DNA of 64,000 nt from the NCBI RefSeq assembly GCF_036417845.1, contig NW_027118693.1, forward strand, positions 3,420,001 through 3,484,000. Direction: 5' to 3'. This DNA is from Apteryx mantelli. Taxonomy: Eukaryota > Chordata > Aves > Apterygiformes > Apterygidae. The notes beneath the pieces were generated by a model that made no database searches, was not told the DNA's origin, and saw only the letters and a list, made by a program, of their open reading frames with translations. Shown one piece after another: positions 22,909 through 33,600 of the stretch. The translations under genes were made by a program, and so were the position numbers. Each line of letters opens with the position of its first letter. Position 1 is the first letter of the stretch.

Positions 22909-25439
22909 CTGTCCCACATGCATCTAACCATCATTAGCAGGATATCTGGCATCAGGGATCTGTGTTCTTTTTTTTTTTTCTTTCCTACTTTTCTCTTTTA
23001 CATCATTGTTAAAAGAACAATCGTTTTGGTTCATGCCACCTCTCCTCAGGAAACTCTCATCTGAATCTGAGGCAGAGACCGTGTTGAAGCAGGAAGCCAG
23101 GCTTCCCCCTTCATCAGCAGAGATGGGGGAACCTCGGAGGCCGCTAGTCTGAGCTCCCTCAGATGCCCCCAGTGCAATGAGGGGAGTTTCCCTTTGCAGT
23201 GTCGCTTTTGGCACTGACACCAAGGGAGTTCAGGGGAACAGAGTCAGGCTCGGATGAGCACAGGTGGGCTGAGACCATGGGTCCCATGTCCATTAGGAGA
23301 GCTCAGCTCCCCTGGCCACAGTTGGACTGTTATTCCTCTGCCCTCTTCTGCAAGGCTGGCAGCCAGCTGTCACTGTGCGTTGGTCCCTTGCCTCTACACT
23401 GCTCCAGCACTCAAAGCAGAGCAGGAACGGAGAGGAGGGGAGGGGAGTCTGGACACAGCTTGTGGGGACAGAGCCTGTGCTCCTCAGGACCATCCCGCCA
23501 CTGCCACAGCAGGAATTTCTGGGTTGCAGCCCTCGCATGGGGCCTGCATCTTTCCTGGAGACACATCCAGCAAAGCCAGCAGGACTTTCTCCTTTCAGGG
23601 CTATTCTCCCTATTTCCACCTGATCCTGCTGTGCTCTAGTGCGGCTATATGGGCTAAGCGCTCTCCTAACGTGGTGGTGGTAGCATTGTGCTTCCCTGTG
23701 CATTCCTGTGAAGACAGGCAGGAGTAGGCTTTGGGCACCTTTATGCCAGAGCTGGCCTCCAGAACAACATTTCTATAATAAAAGGGGATCTCCTCTGTGA
23801 TGTGCCTGAAGTCTGGCCTTTCTTCAGAAGGGGGGGTCAAGAATATTCCCATGGGATTGCACCACAAAAGGGCTGCTGTTCTGCTTGTGAACTCCATGGG
23901 CTCTGGAGGACAAGCTCAGAGTCTCCAAGTGATCTGTTAGGGACCACGGATTGGATTTGGGGCTCATTCCTCAGTGACCAGTGCCAGTGGAGATGGAGAA
24001 TGGTCTCTGAGTTGCCCACCCAGGGCTATCACACAGGTGACAGTGCTGATGGCAGATGGCCATTCTTCTGGAGGGGAATCTGAGCCCCAGGAGAGCTCAG
24101 GGGATCTCCAGGGACAATGTGTGCCTGGGGGTGGGCAGTGAGTGGAGCCTCACAAAGTGAGAGACAGTCCATGGTGGAGTAACCAGAATGTACAGCACTA
24201 AATCCAGGTATGCCCAGGGAAAGGAAGGCTCTGCAACCCGCGGAGAGGCAGTGGGGAGCCAGGAGGCACCGGGAAGGGGGCCTGGAGAGGGATTCGTGCA
24301 CCCTCCGTGAAACACCACAGGCTGGAGTTAGTGCCCACCCAAACACATCTCCTGCCATTGCAGACACCTTGGGGTCACTCTGAGCACTGTCCATGAGCAC
24401 AGGCATGTGCCAGTAGTGTCAGTGGTGGTGATCCCTGTGTGGTTGGGCCCGCTTGCCACCTAACCAGCATGGCCAGTGCCGAGTTCTCCTGTGGCCCCAC
24501 AGTTCGCTCACGCTGCAGAGCAGCAGTGTCAGCGTGGGGTCCTGTGGGGAGCACCAGGGAAGGGTGCAGGCAGGGCTGGACAGGCCAGCGTGGACATTCG
24601 CACGTGGGGAAAAGCTCTGTGGGGAGCAGGGATGTCCCAGGAGAAAAGCAGGGCAGCATTCAGCGATGGAAAATGAGAACGAGAAACAGGTTTCTCTGTG
24701 GTGCAGCTCGGGGCAGGCTGCTCTGTCCCTGCGGCAGCAGGAGGTGCCAGAGGGGCTGCAGGGCCAGGGCTCTCGTGCTGTGCTGGTCAGCGGGGTGGGC
24801 ATGGAGGGTGTGCAGGCAGACAGGGAGGGGGATCGGCTGGACACAAGAGCAGGGGAGACAGAGAGTGACGGGTGTCATTGCAGGGCCTCCTCCCCCTTGC
24901 CGGGGAGCTGCTGCCCTTGTCCTTGGGCCTGGCCTGAGTTATGCTGTGGACATGCCTGTGCCTGGCCCTGCACCTCTCAGGCCCTCACCCAACGCAGTCC
25001 CCGTCCTGCTGACCTGACTCCCCATCTCTACCTCAGACATACCTATGCACTGCAGTCAAAAGGAGTTATTTGGTTTGAACCGCTATGCAGGTACCACTGC
25101 ACAGAGTGTTATCTGGATGAAAAAGTGAAGGCAGCCCCTTGGGTCTGGTTTTACGATGGGCAGTTAGGAGAGCAGGGCTTTCTGTATCACAGCTCAAGTG
25201 TTTATGCACCGTTTGTGACTGGGTTGCTGCTACAAAGAGTATGCTGTCAGGAGCAGCAAGAGCGGAGCTGCTGCGTACGGGAAGGGGATCTGGGAGCCGA
25301 GTGTGGCAGCAAGGCAGGCAGGGCAGTGACCCACCGGCGAGAGGTGCCGTCCTGCAGTGCCCAGGCAAGAGGAACAGAGCAGGTTTGGGGATGGCAACCG
25401 GCATCAGACACAGCCCAGTGATCACCAGACAAGACCGTA

Positions 25440-25530
25440 GGGCTCCAGCCAGCCCTGCTTGGCATGGGAGGTTGCACTAGAGACCTCCAGAGGTCCCTTC
25501 CCACCAAAACTCCTCTGCCACTCCATGAAT
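25440..25530 (+). mobile_element. Short CR1 LINE 3' tail
   Basis: Only the end of the element is left: CCCTGCTTGGCATGGGAGGT, then AGAGACCTCCAGAGGTCCCT, then a diverged terminal part. This is the CR1 3' UTR signature in plus orientation. Confidence 0.65.
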
Positions 25531-26096
25531 GGAAAGACCGTGGGCACAGAGACAGGCTCTCCCTGTTCCCCCAGGCTGCTCTGCCGGTGGGTGAGAGGCA
25601 GAGCCCTTGGCCATCCCCATGCTTCCTTGTCCTCCTCTGCCTCTGGGTGGGACATCGCCTGGGTCCAGATAGGGCCCCTGCTCATGGCCCCAGCGCAGGT
25701 TGCTCCCTGCAAAGGGTGAAACCCTGATATTCCCAGCACGGAGCTGACGCCAAAGCAGCATCCAGAGCCCAGCCAGCCCCAGAGCCATCAGCCCTCCCTG
25801 GCCCAGCCACAGGGCCCTGAGAAGGACTGCTCACCCTGCCCCACTGTCCCCCTGCATTCCCCTTTCCCCTGTGGTCAGCAGCAGCTCTGCCTGGCCAATG
25901 TGGGGACTGTGGACCCCACAGGACTGGTGTCCAGCGGTGCTGGGGCACTGGGCAGCCCTGTAGGCGCGTGGGGTGTTCCCCGCTGTGCAGGCACAGACGT
26001 GTGCAGGTGAGCTGTGCTGCCCCAAGGCAGGCAGGCAGTGTGGCCAGCAGCGTGGCGTTGGGGGGCTGTTGGGGACCGCCAGCTCTTCCCCCACCA

Positions 26097-26260
26097 GGGC
26101 CTCTATCAAGCACTTCGTGGAGGGGTCGGAAGGAGAAGGCTCCCTCCCGATGCTGCTGGCTGTCTGGCGAGAGCTCAAGTGGGCTCTGCCAGATGGGGAT
26201 GCCGGCAGGGCCTGGGATGCTCTGTTTCCACCCTGCCCCACTCCCAGAGTCCAATACTCT
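26097..26260 (+). other. Weak exon-like segment
   Basis: A CTTCCCCCACCAG acceptor-like sequence ends at 26097. The open frame beyond it reads SIKHFVEGSEGEGSLPML followed by LAVWRELKWALP. This is more protein-like than the surrounding GC-rich frames and loosely resembles the helical pattern of an RGS-type domain. No donor site or partner exon was confirmed. It may be a decayed exon or chance. Confidence 0.15.
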
Positions 26261-27667
26261 ATGACCAGGGTCTCTTACTTTTCCCATGCGGAGAGGATGT
26301 AATGCTTAATATCAAATGTACATATCTGAAGACATTTGACATTACATGTGATTTGAATTTAGCAGAATGATACAGCTATATACTGAAATCACAACACACG
26401 TCTAACTTAAACTTAGCAGGATATTGCAATTGCAATATACAGTTGAGACACAGTGCAAATGTGATTCCCATTACTGGTCCCTGTAACATGCTGTAAGCCA
26501 TGGAGGCTCATGGGCATCTCCCAAACACAAGAGATGGACACAAACCGGGGGGGACATATCCATAGCTCCGCTCCATTCAGCCCCCAACCTGCCAGGCCCC
26601 TGCATCTCAGGGCGCAGAGCCTGGCACCCAAGGGAAGGGGGGGGCTCATCCTGTCCCACAGCACAAGTCTGCATGCCTGGGAGGAAGTGCCTGTGACTCG
26701 GCTTCTCCCTTCCCACTGACCATCATGGGAGGCTGGGGGACCAGCTCAGGCCATCAGGGCTCTCTAAACCTGAGAGAGTCAGTGAACAGACAGTCATCTG
26801 CAGGGAGGTGAGGGGAAGCCCATGCATGGGATCTCTCCTCCTGACTTTTCCTCAGGAGTTTGGAGGAGTCCTGATGATTTCTCTGCCTCAGTTTCCTTTT
26901 CAAAGGGGCATGTCCCAGGTTTAGAGCGAATGAGAGTTATGGGGAGAGCCATATGCCAGAGGAGTTTTCAAAGTTTCCAGGAGCTCAGAGGTTTCATTCT
27001 CCTGCCAATTAAGCACTGTTCTTTCTCTGCAGTCCCTGGGGAGAGACGAGCTGCAGCTTTATCCTTCAGAGACTCCTTAGTGCTATTAACCCCAGGACAG
27101 TGTGGAGAGCAGGGGGCATTCATGTGCTGCTGGACACATGCCACAGGAGCTGCTAGAAGAAGCTGGCAAGGGCAGAGCAATGCCTGAGCCCTGGGACAAG
27201 GTTTGCAGAGAGCTCAAGGAAGAGAAGGACATGGTGGGGAAAAGACAGGAGCTGAGACCTCAGCTTGATCGTCCTTCCCAGGAACAATCAGCACAGAGGT
27301 CGTCACATCATCCTGAAGATTGCAGCTTTGTGTTGTGTCTTCTGAGTCAGGTCTGTTCCTCTGGAGCTGGTGAGGCTTTGCATGGTGGCACCTCTGGGCA
27401 AGAATGGTACGGGCATGTCCTTTTTTGCATGCCTTTCCCCCACCATCTCCCTCTTCCCTCTGCGCATTTCCTCGATTCCCTTGTTTGATGAGCAGAGTGC
27501 TGGTGAGCTTGCCAGTGGGTGCAGAGTTAGACTTTATGCCTTTGCTGCTCCTGGGCCACCCCAGAGCCCTGCTGGGGGCACCCACACCTCAGCTGGGAGG
27601 TGGGATCCAGGTAGAGGGCTGTGTTTCTCCAGCAGGGAATTCCCTGGCCATGCACACGGGCATATCG

Positions 27668-28104
27668 CAGAATCACGGAATCGCTGAGGTTGGAAGGGAC
27701 CTCTGGAGACCATCTAGTCCAACCCCCCTGCTCAAGCAGGGTCACCTAGAGCACATTGCACAGGATTGCGTCCAGGTGGGTTTGGAATATCTCCAGAGAA
27801 GGAGACTCCACCACCTCTCTGGGCAACCTCTTCCAGTGCTCTGTCACCCTCACAGTGAAAAAGTTTTTCCTCATGTTCAGATGGAATTGTCTGTGTTTCA
27901 GTTTGTGCCCGTTGCCTCGCGTCCTGTCGCTCGGCACCGCTGAAAAGAGTCTGGTCCCATCCTCTCAACACCCTCCCTTCAGATATTTGTACACGTTGAT
28001 AAGATCTCCTCTCAGCCTTCTCTTCTCCAAGCTAAACAGGCCCAGCTCTCTCAGTCTTTCCTCATAAGAGAGATGCTCCAATCCCCTAATCATCTTTGTA
28101 GCCC
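27668..28104 (-). mobile_element. CR1 LINE 3' fragment
   Basis: This is a well-preserved CR1 end in minus orientation. The plus strand starts with the reverse complement of the terminal repeats (CAGAATCACGGAATC), then GGTTGGAAGGGACCTCTGGA. The minus-strand frame 27937-27746 carries the CR1 C-terminal phrase [16 protein letters not shown] and then [14 protein letters not shown]. It has fewer differences from the usual CR1 pattern than the copies at 975 and 17358, so it is probably younger. The 5' end is truncated near 28104. Confidence 0.92.
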
Positions 28105-28995
28105 TTGGGCATATCTTGGGCATCTGCCTTTAACAGGAGAGGAACAATGCTTCTTCCCAATCTCACCCAGCACTCACCATGGAGACACCCACCCCTGCTC
28201 CCAGCAAAGCTGCTCAGGGAGCCTCGCGAGTACAGCTGTCAGGGCTGAGGTCCAGCTGCTGGGCTGCACCGCGAGGCAGCCCCAAAGCCCTCAGAAACCA
28301 TTGCTGAAGGGGGAATTACACAAAGCGAATGATCTTCCCTGTGCTCTTCTCTTCCACCCTGCTCAAAATCTCTCTTGCCCATATTGGCTGATCAGCTCAG
28401 GTGTCCATCTTCTCTCACATCTATCTCACTTTTCTCTCTCAAGCCTGTGGGGGGCTCTCTGAGAGCCCTCTCACGCAGTCATGCTGCATGGTGCCATTGA
28501 TGTCAACTCCTGATCCACACACTGTCAAAGGAAGCATGCAGCCTGTCCCTTCCAAGACAAGTGTTTCAGAGAGCTGAAATCAGCTGCTTGGTGCAGTGCC
28601 CCTCCTCCTCCTTTGGGGAGAAAGGGCTTCTGGCATGATGTGCTCACATAAAGGGATTTTCTTGCCTGGTAGGGACTGTGGTTGCTCTTCAGAATAACTT
28701 CAGGTGTAGGAGAGACCCTGTCACAGGCTGAGTGAATGCTTTCTCTCCTCTAACTCCCCCCGCAAGCAGGAAATGAGCACCTCCGTGGAGTAGCTCACCT
28801 CTGTGGTTCCCCTAGAAGAGGCTTCTCTTTAGATACACGGCTTAAGTCTCTGGGAGAACCATATTCTCTCCTTTCCCTAGTCCTGGAGGCCATAAAGCGG
28901 ACACAAACACAGTCAGAGAAGGGCCAAAGTCCGTGTTTTCTCTGACAGAAACTTCCTCCACGATTCTTTTATACAAGAACAAAAGAAAGAAATGA
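28105..28995. other. Intergenic upstream of the broken OR
   Basis: Nothing recognisable. Open frames are short. The stretch ends in a pyrimidine-rich segment that leads to the acceptor-like site of the OR pseudogene. Confidence 0.5.
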
Positions 28996-28997
28996 AT

Positions 28998-29011
28998 CCT
29001 CTTTCTTGTAG
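28998..29011 (+). other. Candidate 3' splice site before OR pseudogene
   Basis: CCTCTTTCTTGTAG, a good acceptor-like sequence, ends at 29011, 45 bases before the ATG at 29056. It matches the layout seen before the other two ORs. Confidence 0.5.
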
Positions 29012-29055
29012 GTTGCCTTGCTGGCAAAAGAGGAATGAGGGACCTGCGGTGATTC

Positions 29056-30008
29056 ATGGAGAAAGGGGAATGGGACAACCGCACATCACCAGTAGAGTTT
29101 CTCCTGTTGGGAATGGAGAGTGTCCCCTCACTCCAGACACCACTCTTCCTCCTCTTGCTTATGATCTACTTGGTCATCGTGTCTGGGAACATCCTCATCG
29201 TTGTGCTCGTGGTGGCAGACCAGCATCTGCACACTCCCATGTACTTCTTCCTGGCCAATCTGTCCTCCTTGGAGACTTGCTACAACTCCACCATCCTGCC
29301 CCGGCTGCTGGCCAGCTTCCTGGCTGGGGACAGGACCATCTCTGCTCATGACTGTATGGCTCAGCTCTATTTCTTTGGTTCTTTTGCAGCTACTGAGTGT
29401 TTCCTGCTCACAGCCATGGCCTGCAATCGGTACTTGGCCATATGCCAGCCCCTGCTCTATGCAAGCCTCATGACCTGGAAGGTCTCTCTACGGCTGGCAG
29501 CAGCATCGTGGCTACTGGGATTCCTTCTCACTACAATAGCCACTTTTTTCTTATCCCACTTAAGGTTCTGTGGCCCCAAGGCAATGGACCACTTCTTCTG
29601 TGATTTTATCCCTTTGCTGGAGCTTGCCTGCAGTGACACCAGTGTTGTCAAACTACTAGGTTTCACACTCTCTTGGATGTAGTCTCCCCCTTCCTATTCA
29701 CGCTGGCATCCTATGTGTGCATCATAGCTGCTATCCTGAAGATCCCATCTAGTGCGGGCAGGCAGAAGGCCTTCTCCACCTGCTCCTCTCACCTCACCGT
29801 TGTCACGGTTTTCTATGGCACCCTCACCGTTGTCTACCTGATAGCCAGAACAGCCCCTCTGAGGCAGCTCAACAAAGTCTTCTCCTTTTTCTACACCGTC
29901 CTCACGCCCCTGCTCAACCCTCTCATCTACAGCTTGCGGAACAGGGAGGTCAGGGAGGCCCTCAGAAAAGTGGTCAGGAATGCTCTGGCTTGTACCCAGA
30001 GCTCATAG
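29056..30008 (+). pseudogene. Olfactory receptor, class II, broken by one frameshift
   Basis: The first frame (29056-29682) encodes 208 residues covering the N-terminus (NRT at 8-10), TM1 to TM4 and loop 2: GN at 44-45, PMYFFL at 61-66, C100, C172, C182 and C192. It then runs into a stop at the start of TM5. The second frame (open through 29673-30008) carries TM5 to TM7 with KAFSTCSSH and PLLNPLIYSLRN, and ends normally. The phase shift is equivalent to one missing base (or two extra) close to 29670-29685. The TM3 motif reads MACNRYLAIC, so the usual D of DRY is N and the preceding Y is C. Everything else is well kept, so the break is recent, or it is an assembly error. The family looks near OR6/OR11 but I cannot fix it. 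Confidence 0.9.
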
Positions 30009-30581
30009 CAGTTTTGCACTCCTCTGTACAACACACTGCTGGTTCTGCAAAGTAGTAAAGTCAATATGGGAAATAGTAGGCTGCACATTAGGTAACCCCT
30101 GAGAGGAACACAGCAATGAGAATATTGGTGGAAAACAGAAGGGAAGAGAGGATATTAAATCGATTAAATTGCATGGTTTAGAAGGGAAGGGAAATAATGT
30201 CCCATTCTTGTTGCTTCCTTGACAGACAAAGTGGTGTTGCTGTGCATGGGAAATTTTACAATGTTGTCTTTTTTCTTTTTTTTTTTTCTTCCTCCTGTGT
30301 TGAGAGGGAATTCATCTGGGGTGAAATGTGAGCGGACAGGGAGGGAGATGGGGAGTGGCAGTACTTTCCTGACTGCAGGTTCCTTGGATGGGAGCCATTC
30401 CCTTCTGCTGTGACCACTTCCAGGGTAGAGGTTGGTGCCTCAGCCCGTAGCCCTCGTTACACTACTGTCCAATGGAAATGCATATACTGCCCAAACACAT
30501 GTTGGTGTCTCCTGTCATTTGTGACGGCCTTGAGTCTCCCAGACATTTGTGGGTTCCTGGCAGATAGCGAGGGGAAATAGT
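30009..30581. other. Intergenic, no gene recognised
   Basis: Contains a T-rich run near 30268-30288. I see no gene or clear mobile element before the LTR-like sequence that begins at 30582. Confidence 0.5.
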
Positions 30582-31094
30582 TGTTAAAGAATATTGCACT
30601 GAAGCTGTCTAGAGTTGATTGCTTAGCATAACTTGCTTAGCATTAGTAGCTGAATTTGCTGAAGTCTTAGGCCGCAAGCTATGAACTTTCTCCTAGATAT
30701 TACCTAGTTATGGGAAAGAGGGCCCCAGAGCTGGTTCAAGGCGGGAAGATAAAGAAGTTAAAACCGAGAGCAGAAGCTGCAACCTTGAAAATAGGATAAG
30801 AAGCAGCCTGCCTAGAGACAATGAAGGAACCCAATGAAGAAGGGGAAGACCCCAGGTCTAAATATTAATATTGGTTCAAACTATCGCATGAGGGTGGGAA
30901 TTTAGATTGTAAGGGTATAATTGCCCAGGAATTTGTTCAGGGTTTCTCTTCAGAGGCACCCAGCTCAAGCTGTAATTACTGTATGTGCATCATTAAAATT
31001 TGTTTTGCTCCATTCTGACTTTGAACTTCTGCCTCAGCGGGAACCTAGGGTCAGACCCTGTTATGGTGGCCAGTGAGCCTAATTGTCCATAACA
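30582..31094 (+). mobile_element. Candidate solo LTR
   Basis: A 513-base segment begins TGTTAAAG and ends CATAACA, giving TGTTA/TAACA inverted ends. Inside are a TATA-like GGGTATAATT near 30917 and a polyadenylation-like ATTAAA at 30992, about 75 bases further on, as expected for an LTR. No clear target-site duplication is seen, and no coding retroviral sequence is attached on the plus strand. It is not the same family as the LTR at 31200-31706. An alternative 3' end near 31060 is possible. Confidence 0.45.
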
Positions 31095-31199
31095 CCAGGC
31101 ATATGGCTGCAGTTTGTGGTTGCGAGGTCACTTGGGCCACAGGGCCTGATAGGCCAGTGCTGGTCCTGTGGCAGCAGTTTGTGGTTGTGAGGTCACTCG
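31095..31199 (-). repeat. Isolated 1.6-monomer slice of the 65-bp satellite, inverted
   Basis: The plus strand reads GCAGTTTGTGGTTG at about 31109 and again 65 bases later, with GAGGTCACTT and GGCCTGATAGGCCAGTGCTG between. This is the reverse complement of the satellite that fills 36549-64000. It is flanked directly by the candidate solo LTR on the left and by the LTR of the gamma-like ERV on the right. Confidence 0.88.
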
Positions 31200-31706
31200 T
31201 GTTAAAATCATCTTTTTTCTTTTGTGCGTTCACAGGCAGCGGTAATGAGCAGCAGGAGTCAGATTTCTAAATTTTAAAGTTTTACTGATAGCAGTAAGGT
31301 GCCTCTTAGAGCAGAAGAAGGGACCCAAGCAGCTTTCTGTTACCACTTTTAAGCAGTAGTAAGTTGTTACATATTCAACACTTTAGTTTACATAACTAAC
31401 CAGATCTAGCCACGATTCTCAGTTCTACCAATCCCCTTGCCATGATACAGTAAGAAGTAGTTCCATTTCAGCCTTATTTGATCCATCTTATAATTATTCA
31501 TTTGCTAATTTACACCTCCTTTGGTGTTACCTTTGAAGAACTTTTTGTGCTGCTGGCTGGGTTAAACTGGCTTCTTCGCAGTTCTTCAACTTTGTACGAA
31601 AAACAGGGCTAAGGCAAGGTCAGAGAAGATGTTCTGCTTGCAGGGCACTGTGACCTTGCATGTTCTTTCTCTGCAAAACTAGAGTATAGTGGAAATTTTC
31701 TTAACA
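31200..31706 (-). mobile_element. 3' LTR of gamma-like ERV (507 bp)
   Basis: On the plus strand it begins TGTTAAAATC and ends TTTTCTTAACA, so the ends form TGTTAA/TTAACA inverted repeats. Directly outside the high-coordinate end, the minus strand reads AAAAGGAGGGAA, a polypurine tract, as expected just upstream of a 3' LTR. The 31200-31330 part matches 36186 to about 36300 (shared GGTAATGAGCAGCAGGAGTC), which identifies the two LTR copies. The outer flank at 31195-31199 is ACTCG; no matching duplication is found because the other LTR is truncated. Confidence 0.88.
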
Positions 31707-31761
31707 TTCCCTCCTTTTATTTCATGCATGCCTGCTTCCAATGTTATGCTGGTCTATACTT

Positions 31762-32500
31762 TTATCCCCTTACACATGAGAGGCGTATTTGACCCATGCA
31801 TGAGATACAACACAAAAGCACAGTTCCTACTGCCAGAATTAACATTAAAATTATTAAAACACATCTGGTCCACCCTCCCAGATCTGGTAGCCATGACCAC
31901 AACCACGACCACTCTGCTGCTAGGCTACTGGACAGGGACTGCTCTTTGGCTATCCGATGGAAGGTACGAACATGTCGTTGAATGACATTTACATCATATT
32001 CAGTTTGTTTTGATTTGTTTGCATAAAAACAAATGTGGCCAACAGGTAAACTAAAGCCCATCGATTTTGGATGGCTAATTGAGAGAGAGAGCTCACTTCT
32101 ATTTGTAGATTTTTTAAGGCATGTTGACATGCCATGGAGCTTTATCATAGGAATGTGCCTTAAAGGGTTGCTGCCAAAAATCTGGCACCCTAGGGTGTAA
32201 ATATGTCAAACTGGACTGATAGCAGCCCAAAGCAGAAACAGGCTTTGCTAGACAACCAAAATTGGTGTCCAGGGATTGAGGCTGGTATAGGCAGTACCAA
32301 CATTCTGACACATTCCCTACTTGTGAGACCTTAGTCATAAATTGTTCAGTGCGATTATTTTCCCAGCCTAGGGTTAAACTTGTAATAGCTATAAAAGACA
32401 GAAATGACCTAGAAATCACATTTAAACAGCACAAAATAATTACAGAGTGTAACAAATAAATACAGTTTTCCTTGAAGAGGTTTTCCTGCTGTTGCACAGG
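31762..32500 (-). pseudogene. Collapsed env of gamma-like ERV
   Basis: Two overlapping minus-strand frames remain. The first (32497-32114) is surface-subunit-like, with an N-terminal hydrophobic stretch, glycosylation sites at residues 48 and 62, and a CWYC motif at 66-69, the CxxC type found in gammaretroviral surface subunits. The second (32148-31762) passes through a little more surface-like sequence. It then jumps to a Trp-rich segment (WSWLWSWLPDLGGW, residues 80-93) and a membrane anchor at about 96-117, the end of the transmembrane subunit. The middle of env, including cleavage site and fusion region, is missing, and the two frames are out of phase. It is not functional. Confidence 0.75.
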
Positions 32501-32525
32501 TATTCTCTCTTCTGCAGCAGATGCT

Positions 32526-33600
32526 CAAGAAACTGGAATGGCCTCTGAGGAGGTCGCAGTGCTGGGGGCCGCCTTTACTTGGGAGTGATGAATCCAGGTT
32601 TCTTTACCTGCAACCTTAAGAGCAGAATAAGGGCACAATAACACCTGTACAGGGCCCTCCCAGTTTGGTTGTAACATGGTTTTGGCTTTATGAGTTTTTA
32701 CAATACCATAATCTCCCAGTCAGTATGGATGGAGGTAATCTCCTAAAGGCAGAGGTTGGGTAATTACAGCTGTATATCTCTTATTCTTGAAACTATTCTG
32801 CAGACACATAACGTATTGGGTAACAGCTTCATCTCCTGCCAAAGGGCAGGTATGTGCTGGCACAAAAGTTCCTGGCATCCTACCTGGTCTGCCAAACAAA
32901 ATTTCAAAGGGGTCAACCCATGGCTTGTGCCCAGGCACCGCCTTAATTCCCATAACGCTAATGGCAATGCTTCTGTCCCCTTCCACTGAGTCTCCCTGCA
33001 AATTTTGGCTAACTTCATTTTTAGTATACGATTCATCCTTTCTACCTGCCCTGAGGATTGAGGATGATAAGGTGTACGTAGTCTTCTCTGAATTTCCAGT
33101 GTTTCATATATTGCTTTTAGTATTTCAGCAGTAAAATGAGCTCCTTTATCAGAATCTATTTCCTCCGGTACCCCAACGTGTGGTATGATACCTTTCAGTA
33201 AGGCTTTTACTACCACTTGGGCTGTAGCCTTCCTGACTGGGAATGCTTCCACCCAATGGGATAATTGTTCAACTATGACTAACAGATGTTTCTGTCCTTC
33301 TTTCAGGGTCATGTCTGCAAAATCTGTTTGTAATTTTTGAAACGGCATCCAAGCCTAACGACGCCCTCCTTTTATTTTAGCTTCTAGCTTTGATTTAGTG
33401 TTGTATTCCATGCATACTAAACACTTTTTCGTTATTTGTAAAATTGTTTGAGTCAAACCTGGTGCTGCCCATGACTGGGAAATGTCGTTGTCTAAATACA
33501 ACATCCCCCCGTGCATCTGTCCATGGAGTTCTCTTACTAGTGTTATCAACATGATCTTAGGGAGCAACGGTTTTCCCTGCAAAAAACATATCCCCTTTTT
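32526..33600 (-). pseudogene. Integrase of gamma-like ERV
   Basis: The zinc-finger part lies at the end of the frame 34080-33355 (HGQMH then CLVC). After a single in-frame stop at about 33352-33354 comes the catalytic core in the frame 33348-32764: D9 in TDF, D67 in SDKGAHFTA, and E103 in SGQVERMN. D67 and E103 are 35 residues apart, the retroviral DD(35)E spacing. A frameshift near 32.95-33.0 kb moves the rest to another frame (PFEILFGRP). The C-terminal domain (WIHHSQVK) ends at a stop near 32525. Multiple breaks make it inactive. Confidence 0.88.

Larger units (their letters stand above)
22909..27667. other. GC-rich intergenic stretch, no supported gene
   Basis: Long overlapping open frames occur on both strands (for example 24453-25421 plus and 25682-26287 minus). 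They reflect high GC and few stops; none has recognisable domain architecture. A CR1 tail lies at 25440-25530 and a weak exon-like segment at 26097-26260. Pyrimidine and purine runs are scattered through it. Confidence 0.5.

Noticed and set aside
24453-25421. 322-codon plus-strand open frame
   Set aside because: No domain or hydrophobic pattern. Overlapping long frames on other phases and strands show this is a low-stop GC-rich region.
25682-26287. 201-codon minus-strand open frame
   Set aside because: Pro/Gly/Ala-rich with no family features, in the same GC-rich low-stop region.
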